From Parvibaculum sp039680535 (GTDB taxonomy: Bacteria; Pseudomonadota; Alphaproteobacteria; Parvibaculales; Parvibaculaceae): a stretch of 64,000 nt of DNA. Of this stretch, positions 42,899-51,232 are shown in pieces. The translations under genes were made by a program, and so were the position numbers. Numbering within the stretch: position 1 is the stretch's first letter; each line of letters starts with the position of its first letter. The notes beneath the pieces are model-generated. The model had not been told where the DNA came from. It did no database searches and saw nothing but the letters and a program-made list of their open reading frames with translations. Location: assembly GCF_039680535.1 (NCBI RefSeq), contig NZ_JBDKSS010000005.1, positions 124,001 through 188,000 on the forward strand, read 5' to 3'.

Positions 42899-43492
42899 TC
42901 AGACGATCTGGCAGACGTCGGCAAAGGCCAGGCGCGGGCTGCGGCCGAAAAGCCCGTCCGGATTGCCATAGCCGAGATTGCAGAGGAAGTTGACCTTGAC
43001 GCTTGTGCCGGCGAAGAACGCTTCGTCGACCTTCTTCATGTCGAAGCCCGACATGGGTCCGCAATCGAGGCCAAGGGCACGCGCGGCGAGAATGAAATAA
43101 CCGCCCTGCAGCGAACCGTTGCGGAAGGCCGTCTGCTCGGCCCATTCCTTCGACCAGTTGAACCAGGTCTTGGCTTCCGGCGCATGCGGGAAGAGCTCCG
43201 GCAGGCGCTCATAGAACTCGACGTCATAGCCGATGATGGCGGTCACAGGCGCCGCCACGGTCTTGGCGAGATTGCCCTGCGAAAGGGCAGGGGCGAGCTT
43301 TTCCTTCGCTTCCTTCGACTTCACGAAAACGATGCGAGCGGCGGAGCAATTGGCGCTGGTAGGACCCCACTTCATGAGATCGTAGAGCTTGTAGAGGGTC
43401 TCGTCGGAGACCGGCTTGTCCTGCCAGGCGTTATGCGTGCGCGCATGGCGGAAAAGCGTGTCGAGCGCGTCTTCGCTCAGGATACCACTCAT
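42899..43492 (-). CDS. Nitroreductase-family protein (RutE/malonic semialdehyde reductase-like)
   Basis: FMN-dependent oxidoreductase of 197 residues. It opens with DALDTLFRHARTHNAWQDKPVS, has the FMN-site MKWGPTSANCSAARIVF and QGGYFILAARALGLDCGPMSGF, and ends FLCNLGYGN..GRSPRL. This matches the RutE group, which reduces malonic semialdehyde, but other Rut genes are not in view, so the substrate is open. Confidence 0.85.
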   Translation of the reverse strand: MSGILSEDALDTLFRHARTHNAWQDKPVSDETLYKLYDLMKWGPTSANCSAARIVFVKSKEAKEKLAPALSQGNLAKTVAAPVTAIIGYDVEFYERLPELFPHAPEAKTWFNWSKEWAEQTAFRNGSLQGGYFILAARALGLDCGPMSGFDMKKVDEAFFAGTSVKVNFLCNLGYGNPDGLFGRSPRLAFADVCQIV

Positions 43493-43605
43493 GAAACCGT
43501 CTCCTCGGGAGGTACGAAAGGAATATTGAAGGGCGCACAGGATAGCGCCGCCTCGCGCGGGCGCCAGCCCCGAAGGTGGAACAATATGACGCGCAGATGA
43601 AACAA

Positions 43606-44163
43606 TCAGATGGCGCGGACTTCCCTGACCTCGGGGACGTAATGCTTCAGCGTGTTCTCGACGCCGCGCTTCAACGTCAGGGTCGAGGAGGGGCAGCCCG
43701 AGCAGGCCCCCTGCATGGCGAGGAAGACGACGCCGTCCTCGAAGCCCTGGAAGGTGATGTCGCCACCATCCTGCGCAACGGCAGGACGGATGCGCGTATC
43801 GAGGACTTCCTTGATTTCGCGCACGATCTCGGCGTCCTCGCCCTCATGCGCGGCATGGGCGTCGCCCGCCGCGAGGTCGCCGAACAGGATCGGCGCGCCG
43901 CCGGTGAAATGCTCCATGATGGCGCCGAGAAGGGCGGGCTTCAGATGCTGCCACTCGCCTTCGCTCTTCGTCACCGTGATGAAGTCCGAACCGAAAAAGA
44001 CGCCCGAAACGCCCTCCACCGCGAAAAGCCGCATGGCCAGAGGCGAACGCCGCGCAGCCTCTTCATCCGGGAAATCGGCCGCTCGCCCCTCGCCCAGAAC
44101 CTCGCGGCCGGGCAGAAACTTCAGGGTCGCCGGGTTCGGCGTGGCTTCGGTCTGGATGAACAT
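43606..44163 (-). CDS. NifU-like Fe-S cluster scaffold protein (Nfu)
   Basis: Fe-S carrier of 185 residues. N-terminal Nfu domain (MFIQTEATPNPATLKFLPG) and C-terminal NifU-like domain (about 105-185) with the cluster ligands in GACSGCPSSTLTLK. ATG 44163 has no strong ribosome site but it starts the conserved domain. Confidence 0.93.
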   Translation of the reverse strand: MFIQTEATPNPATLKFLPGREVLGEGRAADFPDEEAARRSPLAMRLFAVEGVSGVFFGSDFITVTKSEGEWQHLKPALLGAIMEHFTGGAPILFGDLAAGDAHAAHEGEDAEIVREIKEVLDTRIRPAVAQDGGDITFQGFEDGVVFLAMQGACSGCPSSTLTLKRGVENTLKHYVPEVREVRAI

Positions 44164-44341
44164 GGACGCGGTCCTTGAACGCGGCTTTCGGAAAAACCCT
44201 TGTAACCGCGTGGTTTTGCGACGGATTGACGCTTTATAGATGGACCGCGAGACGAAGGGAATCAAGTCACGAGAACGGTCAGCCGCCCAGGACCTGAGGC
44301 AGCTTGCCGCAGGCCACGGCCTTTATCTGCGCGAAACGCGT

Positions 44342-45133
44342 TCAGAGGCTCATACGCCAACGCTCGAAATAGACCTCGACGATTTCATCGAGGCGCTTCT
44401 TGTCGAAGCTCGGATCATGGCCCGCATGAACCGTTCTCACCGGCAGTTCCATCAGCCTGCGGAGCGATTTCGCGTAGACATTCACATCCATGCCGGGGCC
44501 CTCGAAGAGAAGGGGGCCGTCGTAAATCACATCGCCGGTAAAGAGGAGGCCCGTCGACGCCTCCCAGAGCGCGATCGAGCCCGGCGAGTGGCCGGGAACA
44601 TGGATCACCTCGAACTGGCGGTCACCGAGATCGACAATGTCGCCGTCTTCGAGAATTCGCGTCGGCACGCCGCCTTTCAGACGATAGGAATGCGGGTCGT
44701 AGCCTTCATGCGGCAGCGCATGGATCAGATATTCGCCAAGCGGGTCGTAGCCTGCCTCGACGAAAAGCGCCTTTATCGTCGGGTCGAAATCCGCGCAGAC
44801 GAGCGTGGTGAAGCCCCCGGTCGGGTTGGCCATTTCGCCGGCCTCCGCACCATGCACCCAGCGCTCCTCGAATTCATGCACAGCGCCGATATGGTCGAGA
44901 TGCGTATGCGTCGCCAGTGCGATGATCGGACGCGCATCGTCAAAGAGATCGGGGAAGCTGGCGCGCAGCGGCACGATGCCCATTCCGCTGTCGATCAGCA
45001 AATCGCGGTCGCGGCCCTTGATGTGAAAGAAATTCGCCTGTTCGAGGCGGTCGACATGCGGCTCCAGCAGGAGCGTGACGCCATCGCCCATATCCGTGCG
45101 CGTGTACCAGTTTTCTGCAACGGGATAAGGCAT
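44342..45133 (-). CDS. Metallo-beta-lactamase-fold hydrolase
   Basis: 263-residue MBL-fold protein with dinuclear-metal motif THTHLDHIGAVHEF, downstream His in HVPGHSPGSI, Asp in LLFTGDVIYDG and final His in TVHAGHD. Broad family (glyoxalase II, lactonases, quenchers); the specific substrate is unknown. Start ATG 45133 follows AGGAG. Confidence 0.88.
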   Translation of the reverse strand: MPYPVAENWYTRTDMGDGVTLLLEPHVDRLEQANFFHIKGRDRDLLIDSGMGIVPLRASFPDLFDDARPIIALATHTHLDHIGAVHEFEERWVHGAEAGEMANPTGGFTTLVCADFDPTIKALFVEAGYDPLGEYLIHALPHEGYDPHSYRLKGGVPTRILEDGDIVDLGDRQFEVIHVPGHSPGSIALWEASTGLLFTGDVIYDGPLLFEGPGMDVNVYAKSLRRLMELPVRTVHAGHDPSFDKKRLDEIVEVYFERWRMSL

Positions 45134-45197
45134 TGGCGGCTCCTGCGGGGGTATTTCCTGCGTTGCCGGAAAGGCAGCAAGAAATATGCCCACGGCC

Positions 45198-45698
45198 TTA
45201 CGCCAGCGCCCGGATCGCCTCTTCGGTCAGCGTGCCGGGAACGACAGTGACGGGGATCGGGAAGCCCTTGCCGCCGACCGTCGAGACGAGGGGACCGGGG
45301 CCATCTTTGCCGGTGCCTGCCGCGAGAACGAGGATCGCCACGTCCTTGTCCTGCGCGATGAACTTGTGCAGCTCGTCGGCCAGCAGCCCTTCGCGGATCA
45401 CGAGTTCGGGCATGATCCCGGCATAATCGTTCACATGGGCGGCGAGCTTGTGGAGCGTGGCCTCGGCCTCGGCGCGCGCTTCCTCGCGCATGAGGTTCTG
45501 AACGCCGAGCCATTGGCCTGCGCTGTCCGCAGGCGGAATGACGGCAAGCAGCGTCACCACGCCGTCGGTGTGCTGCGCGCGCAGGCTCGCAAAATGAATG
45601 GCGACTTCCGACTCCGGCGTGCCGTCGGCCACAACGAGGAATTTGCGGCGCTTGGATATGGCCCGTTCTGGCTTTCGAGGCTCGGTCATGGGGCGCAT
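45198..45698 (-). CDS. Universal stress protein family protein
   Basis: Usp-fold protein, about 166 residues, with KFLVVADGTPESEVAIHFA and the nucleotide-binding-like GTGKDGPGPLVSTVGGKG..PVTVVPG. ATG 45698 is used; ATG 45689 is an alternative and neither has a good ribosome site. The MBL-fold gene follows 64 bp later. Confidence 0.8.
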   Translation of the reverse strand: MRPMTEPRKPERAISKRRKFLVVADGTPESEVAIHFASLRAQHTDGVVTLLAVIPPADSAGQWLGVQNLMREEARAEAEATLHKLAAHVNDYAGIMPELVIREGLLADELHKFIAQDKDVAILVLAAGTGKDGPGPLVSTVGGKGFPIPVTVVPGTLTEEAIRALA

Positions 45699-45731
45699 GC
45701 TGCCACCGCTGCGAACGGGCGGCAAGGCCGG

Positions 45732-46811
45732 CTATTTGAGCAGGACGTTGGTGATTTCGCGCAGCTGGGTGCGGGCACGCAGGAGGTAGAAGCCCTGTGC
45801 GGCAAGATGGCTCGGCTCGAACTGGGCGTCGGGCGCCCCATTGACCACGACCCAGGGCGAAAGCGCGGCGGCCTCGCGGAACGTGTCGAGGAGCTGCGCC
45901 CAGTTCTTCTGCAGGCCCTTCTCCTTGATGACCGGCGCGAAATCCTCGCCAAGTCCCTTGGTCAGCAGGTAGTAGCCGTAGAGCTTGCCCTTGGTGTTGT
46001 AGAAGACGTCGTCGGCGTTGGAGTCGATGAAATAGCTCGAATGCTCGCGCACTTCCGTGTCGAGCACAGCCGATTGCGAGCCGAGATCGCTGGCAAAACG
46101 ATCAAGCGTTGCCATGAGATTGTCGGCGCGGCGCTCGAAGGTCGCCTCGCCCTTGGCAAGCCGTTGGTTGTAGCGGATGAGCGCCAGGCGCGCCGCGCGG
46201 TACTGGGATTCAGAGCTTGCCTTGATCGCGAGCGAAACGGTCGGATTCCAGATCCAGACGTCGCCGGGATACTGGAGAAGCCCGGCAGCTTTCTGCAGGT
46301 CGGGGTCCGCTTCGCTGCTCCCGCGAGAACGCCCGACCTGATCGGTCATCTCGAAGGAAAAGCGGGCCAGCGCGCTGACGATGCCGGTTTGAAAGTTCGG
46401 CATGTTGTCGAGCATCGCGCCGGGCTGGAAGAAGGGATCGTTCGCCGTCCAGCTGTTCTGGTTGACCTCGCGGTCGATCAGCGCCGTCATCATGGCCACG
46501 GCCTGGCTGCCGCCTTCGCCGATGGCATTCGCGCCCGCAGGCTTGAAATCCGGATCGTCGTCGATCCGGTTCACCATCAGCATGCCGATCGGATAGTAGA
46601 GCAGGATGACGACGACAAGCGCGACAAGCGCGCGCCAGACGATGCCGCCCCAGCCGGGCTCGTCGAGCTTCGAGAAAAGCGTACCGTTGCCGGTGTCCCC
46701 GGACGATCCGCCCTTGCGGTACATCCAGCGGTGACGAAGCCCGTCCGCAGCGCTCTCGAACCTGTCCCTCCACCAGTCACGCAACCGCGCAACATTTTCA
46801 CGAAAGGACAT
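45732..46811 (-). CDS. DUF2333 family membrane protein
   Basis: 359 residues. A single N-terminal membrane segment (IVWRALVALVVVILLYYPIGM, about residues 56-76; split here as two motifs IVWRALVALVV and VILLYYPIGM) anchors a large periplasmic domain rich in helices (DREVNQNSWTANDPFFQ..). It matches DUF2333; function unknown to me. It starts 80 bp after trpS ends. Confidence 0.8.
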   Translation of the reverse strand: MSFRENVARLRDWWRDRFESAADGLRHRWMYRKGGSSGDTGNGTLFSKLDEPGWGGIVWRALVALVVVILLYYPIGMLMVNRIDDDPDFKPAGANAIGEGGSQAVAMMTALIDREVNQNSWTANDPFFQPGAMLDNMPNFQTGIVSALARFSFEMTDQVGRSRGSSEADPDLQKAAGLLQYPGDVWIWNPTVSLAIKASSESQYRAARLALIRYNQRLAKGEATFERRADNLMATLDRFASDLGSQSAVLDTEVREHSSYFIDSNADDVFYNTKGKLYGYYLLTKGLGEDFAPVIKEKGLQKNWAQLLDTFREAAALSPWVVVNGAPDAQFEPSHLAAQGFYLLRARTQLREITNVLLK

Positions 46812-46890
46812 TTTCTCCGGCTCCTGTCGATTGTCGTCCTAACTAGATGGGAAGTGCTCCCCCTCGGTCAAGACGCGCTTCATACCGCCT

Positions 46891-47910
46891 TCAGATGAAA
46901 CCGACGATCTCGCGGACGCGGCGGTAGATCGGCTCCGCGATGGCGTTGGCGCGTTCGGCGCCGCTTACGAGCACATCGTCGATATAGGTGCGGTCCTGAT
47001 CCAGCATGCGCTTCATTTCGCCGGTGATGGGCGAAAGTTTTTCGACCGCGAGGTCGGCGAGCGCCGGCTTGAAGGCCGAGAAGGGCTGGCCGCCGAATTT
47101 CGCGATCACTTCGGCCTTCGAAAGGCCGGACAGAGCCGCATAGATACCGACGAGATTATCCGCGCCCGCGCGGCCTTCGAGCCCTTCGACGCTCTCCGGC
47201 AGGGGCTCGGGATCGGTCTGCGCCTTGCGGATCTTCAGCGCGATGGCGTCGGCATCGTCCTTGAGCGTAATGCGCGAATAGTCGGACGGGTCCGACTTCG
47301 ACATCTTTTTGGTGCCGTCGCGCAGGCTCATGACGCGCGTTGCCTCGCCCATGATGAGAGGCTCAGGCAGCGGAAAGAAGTCCGTGCCGCCCGTCTCCGC
47401 GAAGTCGTTGTTGAACTTCTGCGCCACGTCGCGGGCAAGCTCCAGATGCTGCTTCTGGTCCTCGCCGACCGGCACATGGGTCGCGCGATAGGCGAGAATG
47501 TCGGCGGCCATCAGCACCGGATAGGTGTAAAGGCCCACGGAGGCCTTTTCGCGGTCCTTGCCTGCCTTTTCCTTGAACTGGGTCATGCGGTTCATCCAGC
47601 CGATGCGGGCGACGCAGTTCAGGACCCAGGCAAGCTCGGCATGGGCCGGGACCTTGGACTGGTTGAAAATGATGTGCGTCTTCGGGTCGATGCCGGCGGC
47701 GATATAGGCGGCCGCGACCTCGCGCGTGTTCGCGGCGAGTTCTTTCGGGTCCTGCCAGACCGTGATCGCATGCATGTCGACCACGCAATAGATGCATTCA
47801 TGCGTGTCCTGGAGCCCGACGAAATTGCGGATCGCCCCCAGATAATTGCCCAGATGCAGGTTGCCCGTGGGCTGCACGCCCGAGAAAACGCGGTTGGTCG
47901 GCTTTTCCAT
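46891..47910 (-). CDS. trpS: Tryptophanyl-tRNA synthetase
   Basis: Charges tRNA-Trp. Class I synthetase with the HIGH-like GNLHLGNYLGAI (about residue 16) and KMSKS (about 198) in GTKKMSKSDPSDYSR. 339 residues is usual for bacterial TrpS. Divergent from katA. Confidence 0.97.
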   Translation of the reverse strand: MEKPTNRVFSGVQPTGNLHLGNYLGAIRNFVGLQDTHECIYCVVDMHAITVWQDPKELAANTREVAAAYIAAGIDPKTHIIFNQSKVPAHAELAWVLNCVARIGWMNRMTQFKEKAGKDREKASVGLYTYPVLMAADILAYRATHVPVGEDQKQHLELARDVAQKFNNDFAETGGTDFFPLPEPLIMGEATRVMSLRDGTKKMSKSDPSDYSRITLKDDADAIALKIRKAQTDPEPLPESVEGLEGRAGADNLVGIYAALSGLSKAEVIAKFGGQPFSAFKPALADLAVEKLSPITGEMKRMLDQDRTYIDDVLVSGAERANAIAEPIYRRVREIVGFI

Positions 47911-48036
47911 TCAAATCGTCCGTCACGCGAGGCCCGACAGTGGGCCGTTCCGGCGAGGTTTATGCTGCGTAGGGCACCCGCTTGGCAATGGCGGCCACGG
48001 CTTTTCCGCAGGGATCGCGCAAATCTATGTTTCTTT

Positions 48037-48053
48037 TTGAGAATTATTCTAAA
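48037..48053. promoter_or_regulatory. Irr-box-like palindrome 1 upstream of katA
   Basis: TTGAGAA-TTA-TTCTAAA, a near-perfect 7-3-7 inverted repeat of ICE type. It lies 5 bp upstream of TTGACC (48059-48064), the same spacing class as at the rubrerythrin promoter. Confidence 0.7.
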
Positions 48054-48058
48054 CTATA

Positions 48059-48087
48059 TTGACCTCGGCCACCCCGATCCATAAGTT
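48059..48087 (+). promoter_or_regulatory. Predicted katA promoter
   Basis: TTGACC (48059-48064), 17-bp spacer and a weak -10 TAAGTT (48082-48087). The second palindrome overlaps the -10. Confidence 0.45.
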
Positions 48088-48101
48088 AGAGACGTTCTAA
48101 T
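48085..48101. promoter_or_regulatory. Irr-box-like palindrome 2 over the katA start region
   Basis: GTTAGAG-ACG-TTCTAAT, a 7-3-7 repeat with one arm mismatch. It overlaps the -10 and the expected transcript start and ends 2 bp before the AGGAGG ribosome site. Centre-to-centre distance to the first box is 48 bp. Confidence 0.65.
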
Positions 48102-48114
48102 TTAGGAGGACGCC

Positions 48115-49569
48115 ATGAGCGACCAGACCGGCAAACCGAACCGCCTGACCACTGCCGCAGGCATCCCCGTTTCCGACAACCAGAATGCGCTGACCGCCGG
48201 CCCGCGCGGGCCGCTGCTGGTTCAGGACTGGCAGCTCTTCGAGAAGCACGCGCATTTCAACCGCGAACGCATCCCCGAGCGCGTGGTGCACGCCAAAGGC
48301 TCGGCGGCCTTCGGCGTCTTCCGCGTCAACAACGACATCACGAAATACACCAAGGCGAAGCTCTTCGAGCACAACGGCAAGGAGACGCCGGTCTTCCTGC
48401 GCTTCTCCACCGTCGCGGGCGAACGCGGCGCGGCCGATGCCGAGCGCGACGTGCGCGGCTTCGCGGTGAAGTTCTATACGGAAGAGGGCAACTGGGATCT
48501 CGTCGGCAACAACACGCCGGTCTTCTTCGTGCGCGATCCCTACAAGTTCTCGGACTTCATCCACACGCAGAAGCGCGACCCGCGCACCAACATGCGCAAC
48601 CCGACCGCAATGTGGGATTTCTGGTCGCTCTCGCCGGAAAGCCTGCACCAGGTCACGATCCTCTTCTCGGATCGAGGCATCCCGAAAACGCTGCGCCACA
48701 TGCACGGCTTCGGCTCGCACACCTACAGCTTCATCAATGCGAAGAACGAACGCTACTGGGTCAAATTCCACTTCAAGTCGATGCAGGGAATCGAGAACCT
48801 CACCGATGCGGAATCGACGAAGCTCATCGGCGAGGATCGCGAAAGCCATCAGCGCGATCTCTATGAAGCGATCGAGCGCGGCGACTTCCCGAAGTGGCGC
48901 GTCATGGTGCAGGTGATGACGGAAGAGCAGGCCGGGAAGACGCCCTACAATCCCTTCGACCTGACGAAAGTCTGGCCGCACAAGGATTTTCCGCTGATCG
49001 AGGCGGGCGTGCTGACGCTGAACAGGAACCCGGAGAACTATCACGCGGAGGTCGAGCAATCGACCTTCTCCCCGGCGAACGTCGTGCCCGGCATCAGCCA
49101 TAGCCCTGACAAGATGCTTCAATTCCGCATCTTCTCCTACGCGGACGCGCATCGCCATCGCGTCGGCACCAATGCGGATGCGCTGCCCGTGAACCGTCCG
49201 CGCTGCCCGGTCCACACCTACCACCGCGACGGCGCGATGCGCTTCGACGGCAATGGCGGCGGATCGGTGAATTACGAACCGAACTCCTTCGGCGGACCGA
49301 AGGAAGATCCGAGCGTCAAGGAGCCGCCGCTGAAGATCACGGGCGATGCCGACCGCTATAATCACCGCGAAGGGAATGACGACTACACACAGGCGGGCGA
49401 CCTCTTCCGCCTGATGTCGGACAAGCAGAAGGCAGCGCTGATGGATGCAATCGCCGGCGCGATGAAGACGGTGCCGGAAGAAATCCAGCGCCGCCAGATC
49501 GGCCACTTCTCCAAGGCCGATCCCGCCTATGGCGCAGGCGTCGCGGCACGGCTCGGCCTGAAACTCTGA
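48115..49569 (+). CDS. katA: Catalase KatA (small-subunit, clade 3-like)
   Basis: Heme catalase splitting hydrogen peroxide. 484 residues. The catalytic distal His is in ERVVHAKGSAAFG, the distal Asn/Phe region is VKFYTEEGNWDLVGNN, and the proximal Tyr is in FRIFSYADAHRHRVG. Excellent ribosome site AGGAGG. It has two ICE-like palindromes in its promoter, so iron/heme status probably sets its level. Confidence 0.96.
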   Translation: MSDQTGKPNRLTTAAGIPVSDNQNALTAGPRGPLLVQDWQLFEKHAHFNRERIPERVVHAKGSAAFGVFRVNNDITKYTKAKLFEHNGKETPVFLRFSTVAGERGAADAERDVRGFAVKFYTEEGNWDLVGNNTPVFFVRDPYKFSDFIHTQKRDPRTNMRNPTAMWDFWSLSPESLHQVTILFSDRGIPKTLRHMHGFGSHTYSFINAKNERYWVKFHFKSMQGIENLTDAESTKLIGEDRESHQRDLYEAIERGDFPKWRVMVQVMTEEQAGKTPYNPFDLTKVWPHKDFPLIEAGVLTLNRNPENYHAEVEQSTFSPANVVPGISHSPDKMLQFRIFSYADAHRHRVGTNADALPVNRPRCPVHTYHRDGAMRFDGNGGGSVNYEPNSFGGPKEDPSVKEPPLKITGDADRYNHREGNDDYTQAGDLFRLMSDKQKAALMDAIAGAMKTVPEEIQRRQIGHFSKADPAYGAGVAARLGLKL

Positions 49570-49622
49570 GATCGCAAGGCCGCTGAGCCAGTCTCCTTCC
49601 TCAGCGATCACCTTGCGAAATG

Positions 49623-49651
49623 CGGCCCCGGCGAGGGAAAAGCCGGGGCCG
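49623..49651. terminator. Terminator between katA and murJ (convergent)
   Basis: CGGCCCCGGC (49623-49632) pairs perfectly with GCCGGGGCCG (49642-49651) around 9 nt. A T-rich stretch (TTGCCATTTT) follows on the plus strand; on the minus strand the tail is weaker. Confidence 0.8.
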
Positions 49652-49671
49652 TTGCCATTTTGGGGGACGCT

Positions 49672-51213
49672 TCAGCGCCTTCGCAGCAGGCGCATGATGT
49701 CCGAATAGCGTGCGGCGCCTGTGAACTGGCAGAAGATCGCATAGGCGACCATGCCGCCCGCGACGAGGCCGGTCAGCACCGAGACGCTCCAGATGAAGCG
49801 AAGGCCGAACCAGGGCGCGAGGACATGCGCGCCCACATAGAGAACCGCACCCATGCCGATCGAAGCGAGAAGGGTAAGCGGCAGGCGCTTCATCAGCTGC
49901 GCGTCCGGAACGAAATGACCATGCCTCCAGAGGCGCAAGCCAAGCTGGCCCGTATTCACCCAGGCGGCGATCGACGTTCCCGCCGCAATGCCCGCATAGC
50001 CGAAGAACTGGAAGAGCGTGATGCTCGACGCGATGTTGACCGCGATGGAGACGGCGGCGAATTGCAGCGGCGTCCTCGTATCCTCGCGCGCATAGAAGGC
50101 AGGCGAAAAAACCTTGTTGAGCACAAAGGCGGGCAGGCCCACCGCATAGATCAGCAGCGCGAGCGCGGTCGCATGCGTGTCAATCTCGTGGAAGCGCCCA
50201 CGCTCGAACAGCACCTTGATGATCTCATAAGGAATGATCGCCAGCGCGACGGCGGCAGGCACCGTCAGAAGCATCGAAAATTCGATGGCGCGGTTCTGGC
50301 TCCAATGCGCGCCATCGCCATCGCCCGCACGCAAGCGCCGCGACAGATCGGGCAACAGCACCACACCGATGGCGATGCCGATGACGCCCAGCGGAAACTG
50401 ATAGATGCGGTCGGCATAATAGAGCCAGGAGACTGCACCTTCCTGCCACGATGCCATGATCGTGCCGATGGTGAGATTGAGCTGGCCGATGCCGCCCGAG
50501 ATGAGCCCCGGCACGGCGAGCAGCAGGAGATGCTTCACTTCGGGCGTGAGTTTCGGCAGGCGCAGGCTCAGCGACATGTTCGCGCGGTGGCAGGAGATCG
50601 CGAGCCAGACGAACTGGATGATGCCCGCCGCCATGACGCCCCATGAAAGCGCGAGGCCCGGATTGGTGGCGAGCGGGACGACGAACCAGAGCGCGACGAT
50701 CATGGTGATGTTGAGCATCACCGGCGCGGCGGCGCCCGCGAAGAACTTGCCCAATGAATTCAGGATCGCAGACTGAACGGCGGTGAGAGAAATAAAGAGC
50801 AGATAAGGAAAGTTCACGCGGGTGAACTGCACGGCCCATTCATGCTTCTGCGGATCGTCGCCGAAGCCCGGCGCGAAGAGCCACATCAGCCAGGGCATGA
50901 ATATCTCGACCAGGATCGTGAAGACGAGAAGCCCCGTCAGCAGCACCGAGGTCGCGTCTTCCGCAAAGCGGCGCGCCGACGCCTCGCCTTCACCTTCGAG
51001 CCTCTTGGCAAAGAGGGGCACGAAGGCCGAATTGAAGGCCCCTTCCGCGAAGATCGCGCGGAACATGTTGGGAAAGCGGAAGGCGACGAAGAAGGCATCG
51101 GCGATAGGACCGGTGCCCAGCGCCGAGGCCACCATCATGTCTCGCAGGAAGCCGAGGACGCGGCTCAGGAAAGTGGTGCCGCCGACGGTCGCGGCTGAAC
51201 GCAGGAGATTCAT
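49672..51213 (-). CDS. murJ: Lipid II flippase MurJ (MviN)
   Basis: Flips lipid II across the inner membrane. 513 residues with about 14 membrane segments and the signature start MNLLRSAATVGGTTFLSRVLGFLRD and AFRFPNMFRAIFAEGAFNSAFVPL (family MOP). The start follows the glnD stop by 19 bp; glnD-murJ are probably co-transcribed. Confidence 0.95.
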   Translation of the reverse strand: MNLLRSAATVGGTTFLSRVLGFLRDMMVASALGTGPIADAFFVAFRFPNMFRAIFAEGAFNSAFVPLFAKRLEGEGEASARRFAEDATSVLLTGLLVFTILVEIFMPWLMWLFAPGFGDDPQKHEWAVQFTRVNFPYLLFISLTAVQSAILNSLGKFFAGAAAPVMLNITMIVALWFVVPLATNPGLALSWGVMAAGIIQFVWLAISCHRANMSLSLRLPKLTPEVKHLLLLAVPGLISGGIGQLNLTIGTIMASWQEGAVSWLYYADRIYQFPLGVIGIAIGVVLLPDLSRRLRAGDGDGAHWSQNRAIEFSMLLTVPAAVALAIIPYEIIKVLFERGRFHEIDTHATALALLIYAVGLPAFVLNKVFSPAFYAREDTRTPLQFAAVSIAVNIASSITLFQFFGYAGIAAGTSIAAWVNTGQLGLRLWRHGHFVPDAQLMKRLPLTLLASIGMGAVLYVGAHVLAPWFGLRFIWSVSVLTGLVAGGMVAYAIFCQFTGAARYSDIMRLLRRR

Positions 51214-51232
51214 CGGATCAAGCGCCCGCCAT

